A program made the position numbers and the translations under genes. Shown here in pieces: positions 36,182 through 47,914 of a DNA stretch of 64,000 nucleotides (position 1 is its first letter; each line of letters opens with the position of its first letter). Where the stretch lies: NCBI GenBank assembly GCA_007644065.1, contig VJWN01000010.1:62001-126000 (forward strand), written 5' to 3'. The notes beneath the pieces were generated by a model, which was not told where the DNA came from, made no database searches, and saw only the letters and a list, made by a program, of their open reading frames with translations. This DNA is from Margaritispora aquatica. Taxonomy: Eukaryota > Ascomycota > Leotiomycetes > Helotiales > Discinellaceae.

Positions 36182-36815
36182 AACGATTACTATATCTAGC
36201 CAACTGTCGAAGGAATAGGGAATCATACAGGACCACTTCATCGACTCTCTTTTATAATGAGAAACGGTGACGGCGGCAAGCAAGGAATAGAAGTGGAAGA
36301 AAAAACCTTGGCTTTTGTTTTTAGCAGATGTATGATTATATGAGATTCGATGTGCCAATAGAACTTATCCAAGATGACAGTCCATTGCAAGTGTCTTTAG
36401 TATCCAGAATCTGCCAAGATGAGCAAGTTAACTATGTAGCGCAACAGGTTTAGCGACAAAGGGGGTTGAAGGTGTTCGCTTATCGCAGCTTCCTACTATT
36501 AACATCTTGAAAATGATGTACATGACCATTCCAATAAGGTTGGAAAGAAGGGAGACGATTTTAGACTCTCTTTTTAAATTTAACATACTGAAATTAGAAT
36601 TGCAATCTAGTTGCGCAACCATCTACCCATCAGAAATTACCACATCCATTTGGGTCCCTTGAAACAGCCTGGTTGTACAATCTATACCAAAACGCTAATA
36701 TATAACCCCAAAAGGAAACTAGAAACCACAACACCTCGCTCACTGCAACTTAGAACAAAAGAAACCACAAATCGAGTGCGACTCGAGACTGCCCACGCCT
36801 CCACTTCCTCACCAT
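36182..36815. other. Convergent 3' spacer
   Basis: About 630 nt between the stop codons of the receptor-like gene and the ABC transporter. It should hold both 3' UTRs. No gene or repeat is recognised. Confidence 0.5.
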
Positions 36816-39800
36816 CTATGGAGTGTTACTCCCATTCTTATCCTGCGGCGCCTTCGCCTTCTCAGCCCCTTTATTCTCCTTCTTGGGATCTTTCTTGAAC
36901 AACCCCAAAATAGGTGCCAATTTCTCACCCATCCCCTTTCCACTGCTCTTCCGAACTCTAATCAAATAGTAAAACAAGACCGCAGCAAAGATGTTGAAGA
37001 AGATATACGCAAACCCGATGCCATAGTCACGCCATCTTGTGCTGTACTGGATGGCCACGGAGCTGAGGAACTGGTCTGCATTCGTCGCAGAGCAGTATTG
37101 GCAGTCGGCTGTAGCGGCAGGATTGTAGATCTCTCCTCCTGCCAGCTGGGCGTACGATGCGAGGTACTCGCCGCAAGTTGCGCCAGCGGGGGAGGGTTGC
37201 ATGATGGCGAGCTCGTTGGTAGAGCAGACTACGCGTCGGCCTGAAAGGCCTGTTGAGGCGACTGCAGAGACGAGGTCTGGATTTTGTTAGTTTGTAACTT
37301 TGTTGGTGTGGTGAACGGTGAAACTTACAGGTCAGTGGCGAGACACGGTACATGAAAATCCAGAAACCGGGGAGGGCTTGAGGAGGTTGGAAGACACCGT
37401 TGAAAGTCAGGGTTAGCGAGAACATAAGCGTTGCGATGTTACCGGCTGTCTCTGCATCTGGAAGTGCAGCGATGAGCATGTGTGCGAACGTGCTTGCAAA
37501 GACGAAGAACTGGACGAGCAGGAGCAAGATGAGACCTTGACGACCAGAGGGCGGGATGCCGTTTGCTGTGTAGATAGGATAGAAATATGATGCGAAGACC
37601 ATGATGCCCAGTAAGATCTGGTATGGAATCTCAACTACGATATTAGCGATCAGGAACGCCTTCCAGGAATAAGCTTTCGATGGCCGTTCGCGGACTTCGT
37701 AGAGATCACGCTGTAGGATGAAGCGAGGCATGATTTGCTGAACCAAAGTGGTGAAAATAGTCGTGATCATGAAAATGGAGAAGATGACATTCTGGAGACC
37801 TTGCTGCGAGGCGTCTGCATGGAAGAATGAGAACCCAATGAAGAGTGCGGAGGCGACACCCAGGAGGATCTTCGAATAGATGTATCCGGGTGTGCGCCAG
37901 TATTGTTGGAATACACGAGAGGTGACGGCGATGAGTTGCGAGGTGAATGGCATGGCGAATTCAGAGTGTGTGTCGTCTGTGCTGTCGGATGTCTTTACGG
38001 ACATTTCGTTCTTGATTTGCTCCAGTTCAGTCTGGACGCCTCTGGCTTGCTTGGAATTCTTCCAGACCTCGTGCCAGTCTTTGGTGGATTTGCCTGTGGC
38101 GCCCGCTCCGACCATAGTGAGCACTGAATGAATGTGTCAGTAAAATTCAAACGTTAAGCGAGTGTGTCGTTCAGATTTGAACACTGTAAAATTGCAATTG
38201 ACTTACTGTACTCGGCGGGATTTTCGTCATCGCCACACTTCTCGGCACCGTTTGACTCGAAGTATTCAAGAAGGGTTTCCGAGTTCTTTCCAATATCACC
38301 AAAATAGACAGTCTTACCACCCTTTTGCAAGAACAACAAGCGATCAAATTCCTGAAACAAAATAGCCGAAGGCTGATGAATGGTAGCTAAAACCGCTTGA
38401 CCATTATCCGCAAGTTTTCTTAAGAATGAAACAATAGCCCAAGAAGACTGAGAGTCGAGTCCAGAAGTCGGTTCGTCCAAAAAGAGCAAAAGGGCAGGTT
38501 TGGCTGCCAATTCGACACCGATGGTAAGTAACTTGCGTTGCTCGACATTGAGACCCTCGCCTGGGACGCCGACAACTGCTTCGGCAAAATCTTGCATATT
38601 CAACATCTTGATCACATCCTCAACGAAATCGAACTTTTCCTGCTTAGACACTGTTTTTGGCTGCCGCAGGAGTGCCGAGAAACGAAGAGCTTCACGAACT
38701 GTGGTTGTCTCGAGATGCAGATCTTGCTGTTGAACATAGCCAGTTTTGCGCTGGAAAGAGGCGTCAAGTGGTTTTCCAGACACTAACATGTCACCGGTGA
38801 CAACGCCCATTGAAACTCTCTGAGCAAGGACGTCCAGGAGGGTAGTCTTTCCTGCACCAGAGACACCCATGAGAGCCGTAAGTGTGCCTGGCTTGACCCA
38901 TCCGTTGACATTGTCCAATAGCCGGCGAGGTTCGCCCTTGATCTTGATATCATAGCACACATCTTTCCAGGTAAATACATCAGTTTGTGGGGCCAGGGCT
39001 TGGACTTGCTCTTGCTGTTCCTTCTCCTGCTGTGAATCATCTTTGCCTGTGATGCCACCAGTCGCCGGTGGAGCTTCCTCGTCATTTTTAGCGGCTTTCT
39101 CTGCCTCGATAAGTTGCTTTGGGACATGTCCACGGCGGAAAACCAAGACCTCAGCTGAGCTGCCAGTAGCGGCGTTAAACTCGGTAGCGAAAAGGTAGAG
39201 GAAGAGGAAGAAAATCATGAATGCGAACATGAACCCTAAATTTCGCCAAATGTGTGAGTACGAGTATTGGAATTGAGACTTAAGGTAGTCATCTCCCGAG
39301 ACTGTCGTCTGTCCTGCAACAGCGCCTGCAATGGCGCAGATGAAGTTGTCGCCCGTTTGAGTGTACCCGGGACCCATTGGAACTAGCTGCGAACATGTAA
39401 ATTGCTGGCCGTGGAGCTCATTGACGAAGATACCCTCAAATGCATAAGCAACTGGATTGAGCCAAGAAATCCATTTGAACCATGGGTGCATAAGAGGACG
39501 AGGAATGACGAAGCCAGTGTAGATGACGATGGCGAGGGTTATGACTCCGGCGATAGCGAGGGCTTGTGAGAGAGTTTTGGTGGAAGCGGCGATACTTCGG
39601 TAGATTTGGGACATCTAAATGAATGCATTAGAGTGTGTTAATCAACTAAAATGAATGAAAAGCAGTTGGTTGTCAAGGTCATTGTGTAAAGTTCGTGGAT
39701 GTCGAGGTGGGGATGAATTTTCGAAAACTTCAAAGGTCAAGCGAACGCTAGCCGAGACCCACTTCCCCCTTCTTCTCAACCCGCTCATCGGTCTAGATGG

Positions 39801-42035
39801 CTAGTTTTTAACAAAAGGAGAAGAAATACTTACAGTCAATATAGCCACAAAGTTGAAAAGGAAAAAAATGAAGAACTGGGAAGGTTCTCTCCTAAGCCCA
39901 GCTAAGAAATACAGAATAACGTTGAAGCCAGTGGCGATCAAGAACTTGACAGGAATATCTGCTACGATACCGGCCAGAGCCTCGGTGAAAGGGTGGTAGA
40001 ATGCATAACTGGCCTGCTTTTCGACGATTGGACGTTGAGCGTAGAGACTGTTGACTTCCGAGATAGCGATGAGTGCATTAAGTAGGATGGCGAAGAACAA
40101 GACACCACCTTTCTGGAAGAATGATGCGGTGTTATTAGGAGTATTGTAGAAAATAGAGCCGATGATCAAAGCCATGACAATTTGACCAATGATTGTTGTA
40201 ACAGTGGAAGTCTTGTCGTTCCAAAGGCGTTGGTAGGCGCGCTGGGTGCAGTACTTGACTTGCATGGGAATACTAATTGTGTATGGCGACTCCGGTCGAA
40301 CATGATTCGCTTGCATCCCCTTTCGGCTCGCTTGAAAGTTTTCGAGGGTCTTACCGCCCATTGGGAATTCAGCCTCGTGGTCTTCTCGTTCCTGTTTCAT
40401 TCTTTTGTAATGAGAAGACTCTTTCCAGTATCGTTCGAAGTCGTCTGCTGTCCTAGGGACTCTCCTTTCATACCCCTTTCTGACTTTGCGCTCAGATGGA
40501 TTAGTAACAGACGTTAAGAAATCTCCAGTCGTTTGTCGTGCAGGACATTCGTAACCCATGTCCACGAAATATTGCTTTGCCTCTTCGCAAGGACCGAAGT
40601 AGATCTGGCGTCCCTCGTAAAGAACAACTGCCTTGTCGAACTCGTCATAGATGGCCTGCGAAGCCTGGTATATTGCAACTAGCTGGACAGTGCCGCTCAG
40701 ATTTGAGCTCATTCTCAACGACTTGGTAAACTCCAACGCCGTAGCAGCATCGAGACCACGGGTCGAATTATCCCAAGAAGCGATAGGAGATCCTGCAAGT
40801 GCCATCTCGGCGATAGATACGCGCTTTCGTTCACCTCCTGATACACCACGAACGAAATCGTTTCCAACCTTGGTATTGTATGTATGAGATAGACCAAAAA
40901 TGGTCATGATAACTGCAGCCATATGCTTTGCCCAGGACTCTCGAGATAAACCTTCGATAAGTCTCTGTTGCGGCGTTCGAACTCGAGCAGCGAATTCGAG
41001 GGTTTCGCCAACTGTAAGATGAGGAAAGTGCTTGTCGACTTCCTGGTTGTAAACTATTTCACCCCGAAACTGCTTGAGCATCTGCTTTTGTGTGATGCCT
41101 GTAATTAATTAGTACTCTCATTCCCAGTATTAAATGTGCATTTTGTTGTGGCACATTCCAAGCCATAGGTGCCCACTGACCATTGTAGTGAATCTCAGAC
41201 TGAGGTTTCATATCTAGACCATGCAATTCTCCCATCAAAGTCTTCAACAACGTTGAGCAGCCAGAGCCTGGTCGTCCAAGAACAACCAGCATCTCCCCCG
41301 ACTTCAGCACGCCGTCGAATTCATTCAAGATTGTCTTCTCGGGACCCTTGCCGAAGAACTCGCCAAGTCTCAGGGGTGCCATAAGAAGGGAACCGACATT
41401 CTTTTGCAAGTTGATTGCTGAACCAGAACCGCAGACTTTGAGATTCTTCCACACAACACCTGCTCTTCGCTGAATGACTTCGTTTTCGTCGGCTAGTCGC
41501 ATAAGCCTGCCAGTATGTTAGCCTCAGCTCGCTAATGATATTAGTTCAACAAGTCGGAAACTTACATGCGAGACCACTTGTAGACATCGAACTCTGGAGA
41601 CTTGGGGTCCAGAACGGGATCACCAATACTAACACCAGCGAGTGTGTCCTGCCTCTCCAAGGCCGTCGAAGTTCTCGTCCTTGTTAACGCCAAATTCAGA
41701 TCCCCACCAAACTCAGAAGCGATTCTCTGTAACTCCTCTCGATCTCCATGATGAATTGGCTCAAAAGCTCGTCGATCACGCACAGATTGTGATGTCTGTG
41801 TCCTATGAAGGTCGTGTGTTTTTTCTGCGTCGGTGTCTGATGAGCTGCTGTGAGTTGGCATCAAAGCAGGTCGTTCAATGGACGATTCGCGATGTCGATG
41901 TTGTCCTCCTTCCTCTTCCAAACTACCGTTGTATGTTGGTGCCATACTCGAGCGTGTACGAACTGTCCGAGATTCGTCGTTTAGAATATTCTCGCTCCGA
42001 TGTGGGAGGAACTTGTGGTCCTCGTTTGAAGCCAT
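36816..42035 (-). CDS. PDR-type ABC-G full transporter
   Basis: Plasma-membrane drug or metabolite efflux pump with the (NBD-TMD)2 order of the pleiotropic drug resistance subfamily; about 1,570 residues in about six exons. NBD1: Walker [13 protein letters not shown] with the Cys in place of Lys that marks PDR proteins, signature [10 protein letters not shown], and the degenerate Walker [13 protein letters not shown]1 includes [25 protein letters not shown]2: Walker [13 protein letters not shown], degenerate signature [12 protein letters not shown], Walker [14 protein letters not shown], and H-loop ATIHQPS. TMD2 contains [13 protein letters not shown] and a Cys-rich last loop with CGEYLASY and [12 protein letters not shown]. 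The about 140-residue N-terminal extension is Ser/Arg/His-rich. The asymmetric sites (one catalytic, one degenerate) are the family norm. Substrates are not predictable; azoles and plant phytoalexins are typical of this subfamily. Confidence 0.94.
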
Positions 42036-43288
42036 TGTCTATTGCTGTCGATGTGAATCCAAGTATCAGACAAACCGTCCAAGCAATCCCAAATCTGGTG
42101 AGAATCAAATGGCTTTGGACGCCACAGCTTGTAGGATGTTTGGGAGCTATGATTGCTTCTTCAGGATGGGGCTTCCGGATGGCTTTGTATGAATTGCTCG
42201 GAACGCTAAATCAAAGGCTAGTGCTATGCCAGCTATCGGACCCTCTTTGATCTCATCTTTGCTTCGCGTCCTTTAAGATCCAACCCTAGTCCATCTCATC
42301 TGGAGCTCGATGATCGCCATAACCGAGCGCGCTGTCACTCATGTCCACTCACACTCACATCGACTCATAGTGGGGTTCTTGGCACGTAATACGCTGATTC
42401 AGCATCCCGCAGTCATCATTGGCATACTTTTATTCGTCTATCTAAAAGTGCGATAGTAATAGGGTTTTCTCAAGACATGTTCAAATTCACTACCACGTTT
42501 TGTGAAGATCTCCTATCTCCTTAAATCGTAGATACAATTTGAAATAAACACATTATACAATTATTTCCTGCGAAAAAAAAAGAAAAGAAAAAAAAGATAC
42601 GGTGTTGTTGACTGCTGGAATTGTACGAATACGGTTGGAATGATGCGCTGTGTGCTCTGCATCTGGGAAAAAAAGCCACAATGACGTCCCTGCTCGCTCG
42701 TCCTGAACCTTAAATCTACCTTGCACGGGTTTGACACTTCTCCAAAGCAACCCACCCACTCGAGCTTATTTCGACCCACCAAGTCCTCCCGGATCCGGGT
42801 GCAATTGTCATCCGCCCAGCAAAATCTCGGATGTCCTTGCCATGCGCTCGGTATTACTGTAAGAGTCTTTGGGCAGCTTAAACTAGGTTTATGCACGTTG
42901 TTTACTGTCGTGCATACTCCACTCGTTTCGTAGGCTCATGAATGAGGAAGCTTGATTCGGTAGTGAAGGTATTTCTCGTATATTTCAAACTATGAGTGGA
43001 GGATTGCTTCTCCGTCCATTCGGTGGAATACGATGCCAAGATGTTCTGGAAATTTATAGTTCGTTTGACGTGTTGTATCTAACTTATGTTATAACGCCAG
43101 CTACCTTTTAATAGCGAATGCGACAATTAACTTTGCATAGCTGTGTCGCTGATTTTTCACTTCTCGATGTTGAGAACAAGCTGTCTATGACATATGCCAA
43201 TATGCCATTGCCGGTTGAAGGTGCTGTCAGTATTGGGAGTATTTGTTGAGATGTAGATATCATCAAGATGCAGCTCACAAAGACGTGC

Positions 43289-43357
43289 TTCGGCCGAAAG
43301 TTTCGGACCTTCGTCTTTCAGATTGATTTCATAGAGGTGATGCGTATTCGGCCGAAT
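43289..43357. repeat. Two copies of palindrome TTCGGCCGAA
   Basis: TTCGGCCGAA occurs at 43289-43298 and again at 43347-43356, the latter extended to the 12-nt palindrome ATTCGGCCGAAT. Copies are 58 nt apart. A near copy (ATCGGCCGAAC) lies upstream of the carboxylesterase gene at 52110-52120. Could be a regulator site (CGG/CCG half-sites of Zn2Cys6 proteins) or part of a repeat. Confidence 0.6.
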
Positions 43358-43755
43358 CCTCTGCTGCCCTGGCAGCATGGTAATATATGCAACGTTGATC
43401 TATCTATATATCGTCATTTCAGATCTTCAATGCAAGCTCCACTATCAGAGGATGACCATCCACTTATCCTCCGCCCCAAGCATATCGCCTCTAATTATAC
43501 ATTATCCATTTTCCCCCTTGTTCTTTAGGCTTCGACTCACTCGACTTAATATCAAACCTCTATGAAAGATTTACCCCCAAAATCCACAGCTTCTCGTGAA
43601 CCTCTAAGCAAGCTTTCAAGTACCGGACATATGGTGATGCAAACATATGTCATCCCGAGCTATCCACATTCCAGAACATCCGTTCCGCTCTTTAAGGGTC
43701 TTTTGCAAAGTCCACCAACCCAGCGGATGGAGCCAAGATGTTAGTCCCGTTCTTA

Positions 43756-43783
43756 GTCTTCCGCCCCTAAGTGGGGCGGAGAC
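43756..43783. repeat. GC-rich hairpin, possible transposon terminal inverted repeat
   Basis: An inverted repeat of arms 43756-43767 and 43773-43783 (CCGCCCC against GGGGCGG, with one bulged T) around the loop TAAGT, followed at once by a T5 run. It is much more GC-rich than its surroundings. It might be a transposon end or MITE fragment; in a fungus it is not a rho-independent terminator. Confidence 0.5.
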
Positions 43784-43822
43784 TTTTTAGCTTTGGTCGG
43801 GGGGATTATTGCTCCTCCAGGG

Positions 43823-43844
43823 CGGACGTTAATATCAACGTCCG
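43823..43844. repeat. Perfect 8-bp stem palindrome
   Basis: CGGACGTT at 43823-43830 pairs with AACGTCCG at 43837-43844 around the 6-nt loop AATATC. It stands 40 nt from the GC-rich hairpin at 43756-43783, so both may belong to one element. Confidence 0.6.
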
Positions 43845-45059
43845 TTGTCCGCGAATTTTCGAGATTAGAATTCATGGTTTTCGTGATCGTGTTCGTTACT
43901 TTTTACCCTGCACTGAGAGGATAATATGAGTTTTTGGCCGAAGTTCCCAAGGTGAGCTGATTTGTACACGATGTACACTGATGTCCCGGAGGCGTGTCAG
44001 AAAGCGACCCTAGAAGCAGTTTCCAAGAAGAATAAAGATTCTGGCCAAGTCTTTGCTTTGGGATTTGGCTGGAACACGTCATCAAATTGTGTGAGGAAGC
44101 ATCGTCAACGAGATGATACCAAAAATGTCTGCCGGAAAGGACCAAGAAAATAATTCACACGAGACTTAAAATAGATGATACAGCTCCTCTTAATTCGCAA
44201 TCTAGGGTTAAGATTGTATTTCGATAACTAATCTTGTACAGAAAATCCCAAGTAATAATCCCAAGATGGTTATACGATATAAATTCTAAGCAGTCATCTA
44301 ATAGGTAGATATATATACTCGCTTCGGCCAAGAAGCAAGCAATAAAGTAAGGCGATAGAGGGCCTCTCTATAACGGACTTACTCTCCGTCTCTAAAGTGT
44401 ACTTGCAATAGGCACATTCACGTAGCAATTATTCATAGACTTTATTTGAAAAATTCTGGACGTACAATGGCTGTTTTACTTTATATTGATTAATTGTCGT
44501 ATACAAGATATGGGGATCTAATATATTCTTTAAGTAGGCGAACACGTCCATTTGCTGGCGCTTGGCATACTGTAGTACAACCTTCTTCCTACCTGTCGTC
44601 GTCCTACCTAAAGGTTTGCGAGCAAGCGAGCAGAGATGTATAAAGCACACGGAGAGTTTCTAGTACTTCTGGTTTTATTCACTAGAATCGAACGGACGCA
44701 GGTACAGGGGGCCTCATGGCAGGTAAATGTCTCAGGTGTGGATGCTCTGCACCGCAAAATAAGGCTAGGGTTTGGTTTGGCCTGGTTTTATGGTGATATG
44801 TGGTATACTACTAACGCAAGGATGGTTCTAATGCGTCCGAAGAGGGAAGATCGTTAAGAGACTTGCACAGCGGTGATTGTAGGTGTTTGGATGAATTTAG
44901 TAAAAACCCAAGTCGAGTTGCAATGATTCCGCATTAGAAAGCGCTCACTAGACTTGTAGCAGTCTTTCATGATAGCCCCACTCCTCGCTCTAACCCCAAG
45001 ACTGTTCATCCCCCCTATACAATTGGTAGATCTGAAGGGTTCCCACATTATCAGCTCTA

Positions 45060-45329
45060 TTAGACAGCTGAAAATTTGTTTTGTTCTTGAACTGTATATA
45101 CAGGACCCCCAGCAAGCATGTTCGTATAACCTGCGTTCAAATTAACGGCAGCCTGCTGTTGTGCCTGGTTTCTCCTCGTATCGTTATTGAGCATCTCAAC
45201 GGTCGCAGCATTATAATTGTGACTTTGATGCGCACTGGCATTCTGCTGGTTACTTGAGGTGCCGCTGCCGCTGCCGAAGCATAAACCACAAAGCAGTTTA
45301 CAACAGAAACCACACATCTTGAAGGCCAA
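45060..45329 (-). CDS. Small Cys-rich protein of unknown function
   Basis: An 89-residue frame beginning MAFKMCGFCC; the second Met (MCGFCC, 45317) is an equally likely start and would give 85 residues. Residues 6-19 are a compact Cys cluster (MCGFCCKLLCGLCF: five Cys, otherwise hydrophobic), followed by a Gly/Ser run and a polar, Asn/Gln-rich tail of about 65 residues ending NKFSAV. There is no secretion signal in the usual sense. A cluster like this could be palmitoylated and hold the protein on a membrane; that is inference. I recognise no family. In favour of a real gene are the biased composition and an upstream palindrome with a TATA-like centre (45493-45522). Against it are the short length and the absence of a confirming intron. 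Confidence 0.45.
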   Translation of the reverse strand: MAFKMCGFCCKLLCGLCFGSGSGTSSNQQNASAHQSHNYNAATVEMLNNDTRRNQAQQQAAVNLNAGYTNMLAGGPVYTVQEQNKFSAV

Positions 45330-45492
45330 AGGTCTGAACGGTGATCTCGGGAGATGCGTTTAGGTTAATGGGATTGGTGTGATGAAATCTGACAGCATAT
45401 CAGCGGATGAAACATTAGGCGGAGGGGAGAAGATCGCACAAAAAGCAATTATGACAGCTCGATAAAGAGGGTGGAATGGGACGAGAAGGAGT

Positions 45493-45522
45493 GCTGAGTT
45501 TAATAAATACTATAAACTCAGC
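45493..45522. promoter_or_regulatory. Perfect 10-bp inverted repeat with TATA-like loop
   Basis: Arms GCTGAGTTTA (45493-45502) and TAAACTCAGC (45513-45522) flank a 10-nt AT-only-plus-C loop. Lies about 165 nt upstream of the small Cys-rich gene and about 300 nt downstream of the EthD-like gene's stop. Read on the minus strand it contains TTTATAGTATTTATT. A promoter element is the simplest reading. Confidence 0.5.
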
Positions 45523-45819
45523 TTCCACCGCCAAGCTCAGCTATAGTTGCGATTGCTTTTTGCATTGGCGCTATTTCCTGGAGGCGTTTTGGGCGTTGAC
45601 CTGACTCAACACACCACGTAAAAGCAATTCATCAAGTGCTTTTCAATCCGTAATATAACGACCTTATCGTTGGTGAAAGAGCACGTGGCATAGATTGATC
45701 TCAAACTTGTCGCTTGGCGAGAGAAATAGCAATGCAACATAATTTACAAAGAACCAGAAAATTGATCCATTTCGATGCAGCGCGGACACGGAGACATAGG
45801 GATAACTTCTTCAGCATTT

Positions 45820-46698
45820 CTATTCCTGCGTCGCCCAATACTCACCCATTAACGACCAAAACGCCGAGTCAACCTCGCCCCTTTCTCTTTCACCTTTCTG
45901 ATCATCACCACCACCAAACGTCAATCCCTCAACATCCTGCTTCAACCTCCCCATCTCACTTTCCGCATCCCTGAACCCAATCCCCGGAATCCTCATCCCA
46001 TCAAACTCATGCACAACCAACCACCTCGGCGCTCTCTTCTTATTCTCATTAACCTTCAGTCTCCTCACTACGCGCTTACTATGCAGACTTGACAGCCGCG
46101 ATGTCCTGTACCCGGCGATGCGACTGAAAAACGGGAGATGCTCGTCCTCGAACCACGCTTGCATGTCTTCCTCGCTATTTCCACCATCGGGTGAATGCGA
46201 CAGCATGATAGTAAGTATGATACCCGCTGGTGGCGGCTTATCTATAAGATTCGTGCTTGCATCATCTTCAAACAAAACTCTATGAGTCCAACTCGTCGCA
46301 TTGAACACCGCGTGTCTGAATACCGCATCCCTCCATGGCCCCTGATGCTCCTTTTTCAGCCCAATAAACGCTTCGCCATCCACCCACTCGGTGTTTTGCA
46401 AGTCATACACAGTGAGGAAACTCATCTGCTGGAGCGGCATGTCAGGTGCATCGAGTGGGTGAGAAGGCAGAGCTGAGGAATACGGTATGTATTGGTATCG
46501 CGTCGCTGTTCCTATATGACCACGTCCAGTGTCTAGCACGAGTGGAATATGGGTTGAAGTGTACCAGTGGTCGAAGTCATCGCGGTCGAGGATCTCAGGT
46601 GATAGTGTGTCCGAGGTCACGAGGAGGACGCCGGGGTGTTGGAGAGGCGAGGAGGTGGGGTCGCCATCAACGCTGCTTTGTGAGGTTGATTGTGACAT
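45820..46698 (-). CDS. EthD-like dimeric alpha/beta-barrel protein
   Basis: A 292-residue single-exon gene. Two ferredoxin-like halves are visible. The first begins GVLLVTSDTL and contains DRDDFDHWYTSTHIPLVLDT, the second begins GIILTIMLSHS and contains DMQAWFEDEHLPFFSRIAGYRTSRL. The pattern strand - D/E-x-x-x-W-x-x-x-H-x-P helix - R-Y/S strand is that of EthD/ABM-type dimeric barrels, here duplicated in tandem in one chain. Such proteins include enzymes of aromatic catabolism and polyketide tailoring and many of unknown role. The linker between Arg/Lys-rich strands (RRLKVNENKKRAPRW) is fungal-specific in look. No signal peptide. Function unknown; the fold call is moderately sure. Confidence 0.68.
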   Translation of the reverse strand: MSQSTSQSSVDGDPTSSPLQHPGVLLVTSDTLSPEILDRDDFDHWYTSTHIPLVLDTGRGHIGTATRYQYIPYSSALPSHPLDAPDMPLQQMSFLTVYDLQNTEWVDGEAFIGLKKEHQGPWRDAVFRHAVFNATSWTHRVLFEDDASTNLIDKPPPAGIILTIMLSHSPDGGNSEEDMQAWFEDEHLPFFSRIAGYRTSRLSSLHSKRVVRRLKVNENKKRAPRWLVVHEFDGMRIPGIGFRDAESEMGRLKQDVEGLTFGGGDDQKGERERGEVDSAFWSLMGEYWATQE

Positions 46699-47914
46699 AT
46701 TGGTTTCAGCGGTTGGGAATTTTGTCTTTGACTGAGATATTTTGAAGAGGACTAATTGATTCTAGAATTCCATTCTAATCGAAAGCTTTTGCTATGAAGT
46801 TTTGAGTTTCGTTTTGCCGGATTGTGAAACAATTGGTGACGATGAAATCATTGCTGATCACCAACCCACAGTACACCCATTCCTTGTTTTTGGATCGTGG
46901 GGTTGTCCACTTGGCGATTTGAAACGCATGTTCTGGCAATCTATTTTAGATGCAGTATGACGCTTTCTACATGATGGCTGTTTGGAGACACGTGAGATAA
47001 TTTGACATTGATTCGAATATTGAGATATCTTACTGGGTTATGAAATACTGATAGGGAGGGAGTGAGTCGTGGAGTAGAATTGGCAAGATATGTTGCAAGC
47101 TTGCGGAAAAGTATCCGCTTATCCGCCACCACGAACACTCTACCCAAACACTCAACCTACCTCGTCAACGTTGAACTCAGCTTTCTTCACTAAATCCAGC
47201 ATGGAAGACTATACAAAATGACCTTAATTTTCTTGAGTAAAGCAAAGTAAAAGGCCAGATACTGTGTAAGGAAATATATGGTAATGCAAGCTTTCTGTCA
47301 TGTGTACTTTCTCAAACGACCTTCATTTTCAAAATATGAAAGCATTAAAAACTGGGATCATGTGATACTGATTCGTTAATGTATACAAATCTCTTTTGAA
47401 TGGTATTATAATGGTATATTTTACTCTTGTATGACATGATTTGAAACGGAAGTCAAGTTTAGGCGTAGCCGTTAATTATCGAAATTTCCGTAGATCTTTA
47501 AAACATCATAAAATAAGAAATAATTGTAAACCATGAAAGCCATTTGATTCAAGATGTTTATAAAGCTTCAATTTTTGTTTTAAGGATAGTGCGTCTATAT
47601 TGAGTGTATATGAAAGCTCAAGACATGGTTGGAGCTATAAGTCTCAGTTGTTTAATCTTTAGAACAAGCAATATAACAACCTAGCCTCACCGGATTCTTT
47701 TTGCATTCCTAACATACATAGGGGCTTCTGCATTGCATCTAATTCCTAAGCTCTAATTTCCCTTCAGACCCACTCCCCACACAGCAACAAAAAAATTCTC
47801 TCGCTTAGCAAAAATTAATTCTCCCCGACTTCATTTTTTCCACCCAACTTTCAAAATTTAATATCGAAACAAAACCTTAATCCTTCTAGAGACTGGATAG
47901 AGTAAAAAGAACAA
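46699..47914. other. AT-rich intergenic stretch
   Basis: About 1.2 kb between the EthD-like gene start and the tRNA. From 47200 to 47650 it is strongly AT-rich with no coding signal. Nothing recognisable except the promoter region of the EthD-like gene near 46700-46950. Confidence 0.45.
47904..47908 (-). terminator. RNA polymerase III terminator of the tRNA
   Basis: On the minus strand a T5 run lies six bases after the discriminator base of the tRNA, the spacing expected of a Pol III terminator. Confidence 0.75.

Larger units (their letters stand above)
42036..45059. other. Gene-poor stretch with palindromes and AT-rich tracts
   Basis: About 3 kb without a convincing gene. The left part holds the ABC transporter promoter and an A-rich tract (42571-42596). 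From 43.28 kb onward several palindromes occur, and 44160-44560 is AT/TA-rich, as in decayed transposons. I see no transposase frame. The short frames here (60-111 codons) show no motifs. It may contain remnants of a DNA transposon or MITE. Confidence 0.4.

Noticed and set aside
41642..42250. 202-codon plus-strand frame
   Set aside because: Lies opposite the N-terminal exon of the ABC transporter and is its antisense shadow.
43773..43788. GC hairpin followed by T5 as a bacterial-type terminator
   Set aside because: The window is fungal and no gene ends there; a transposon end is a better explanation.
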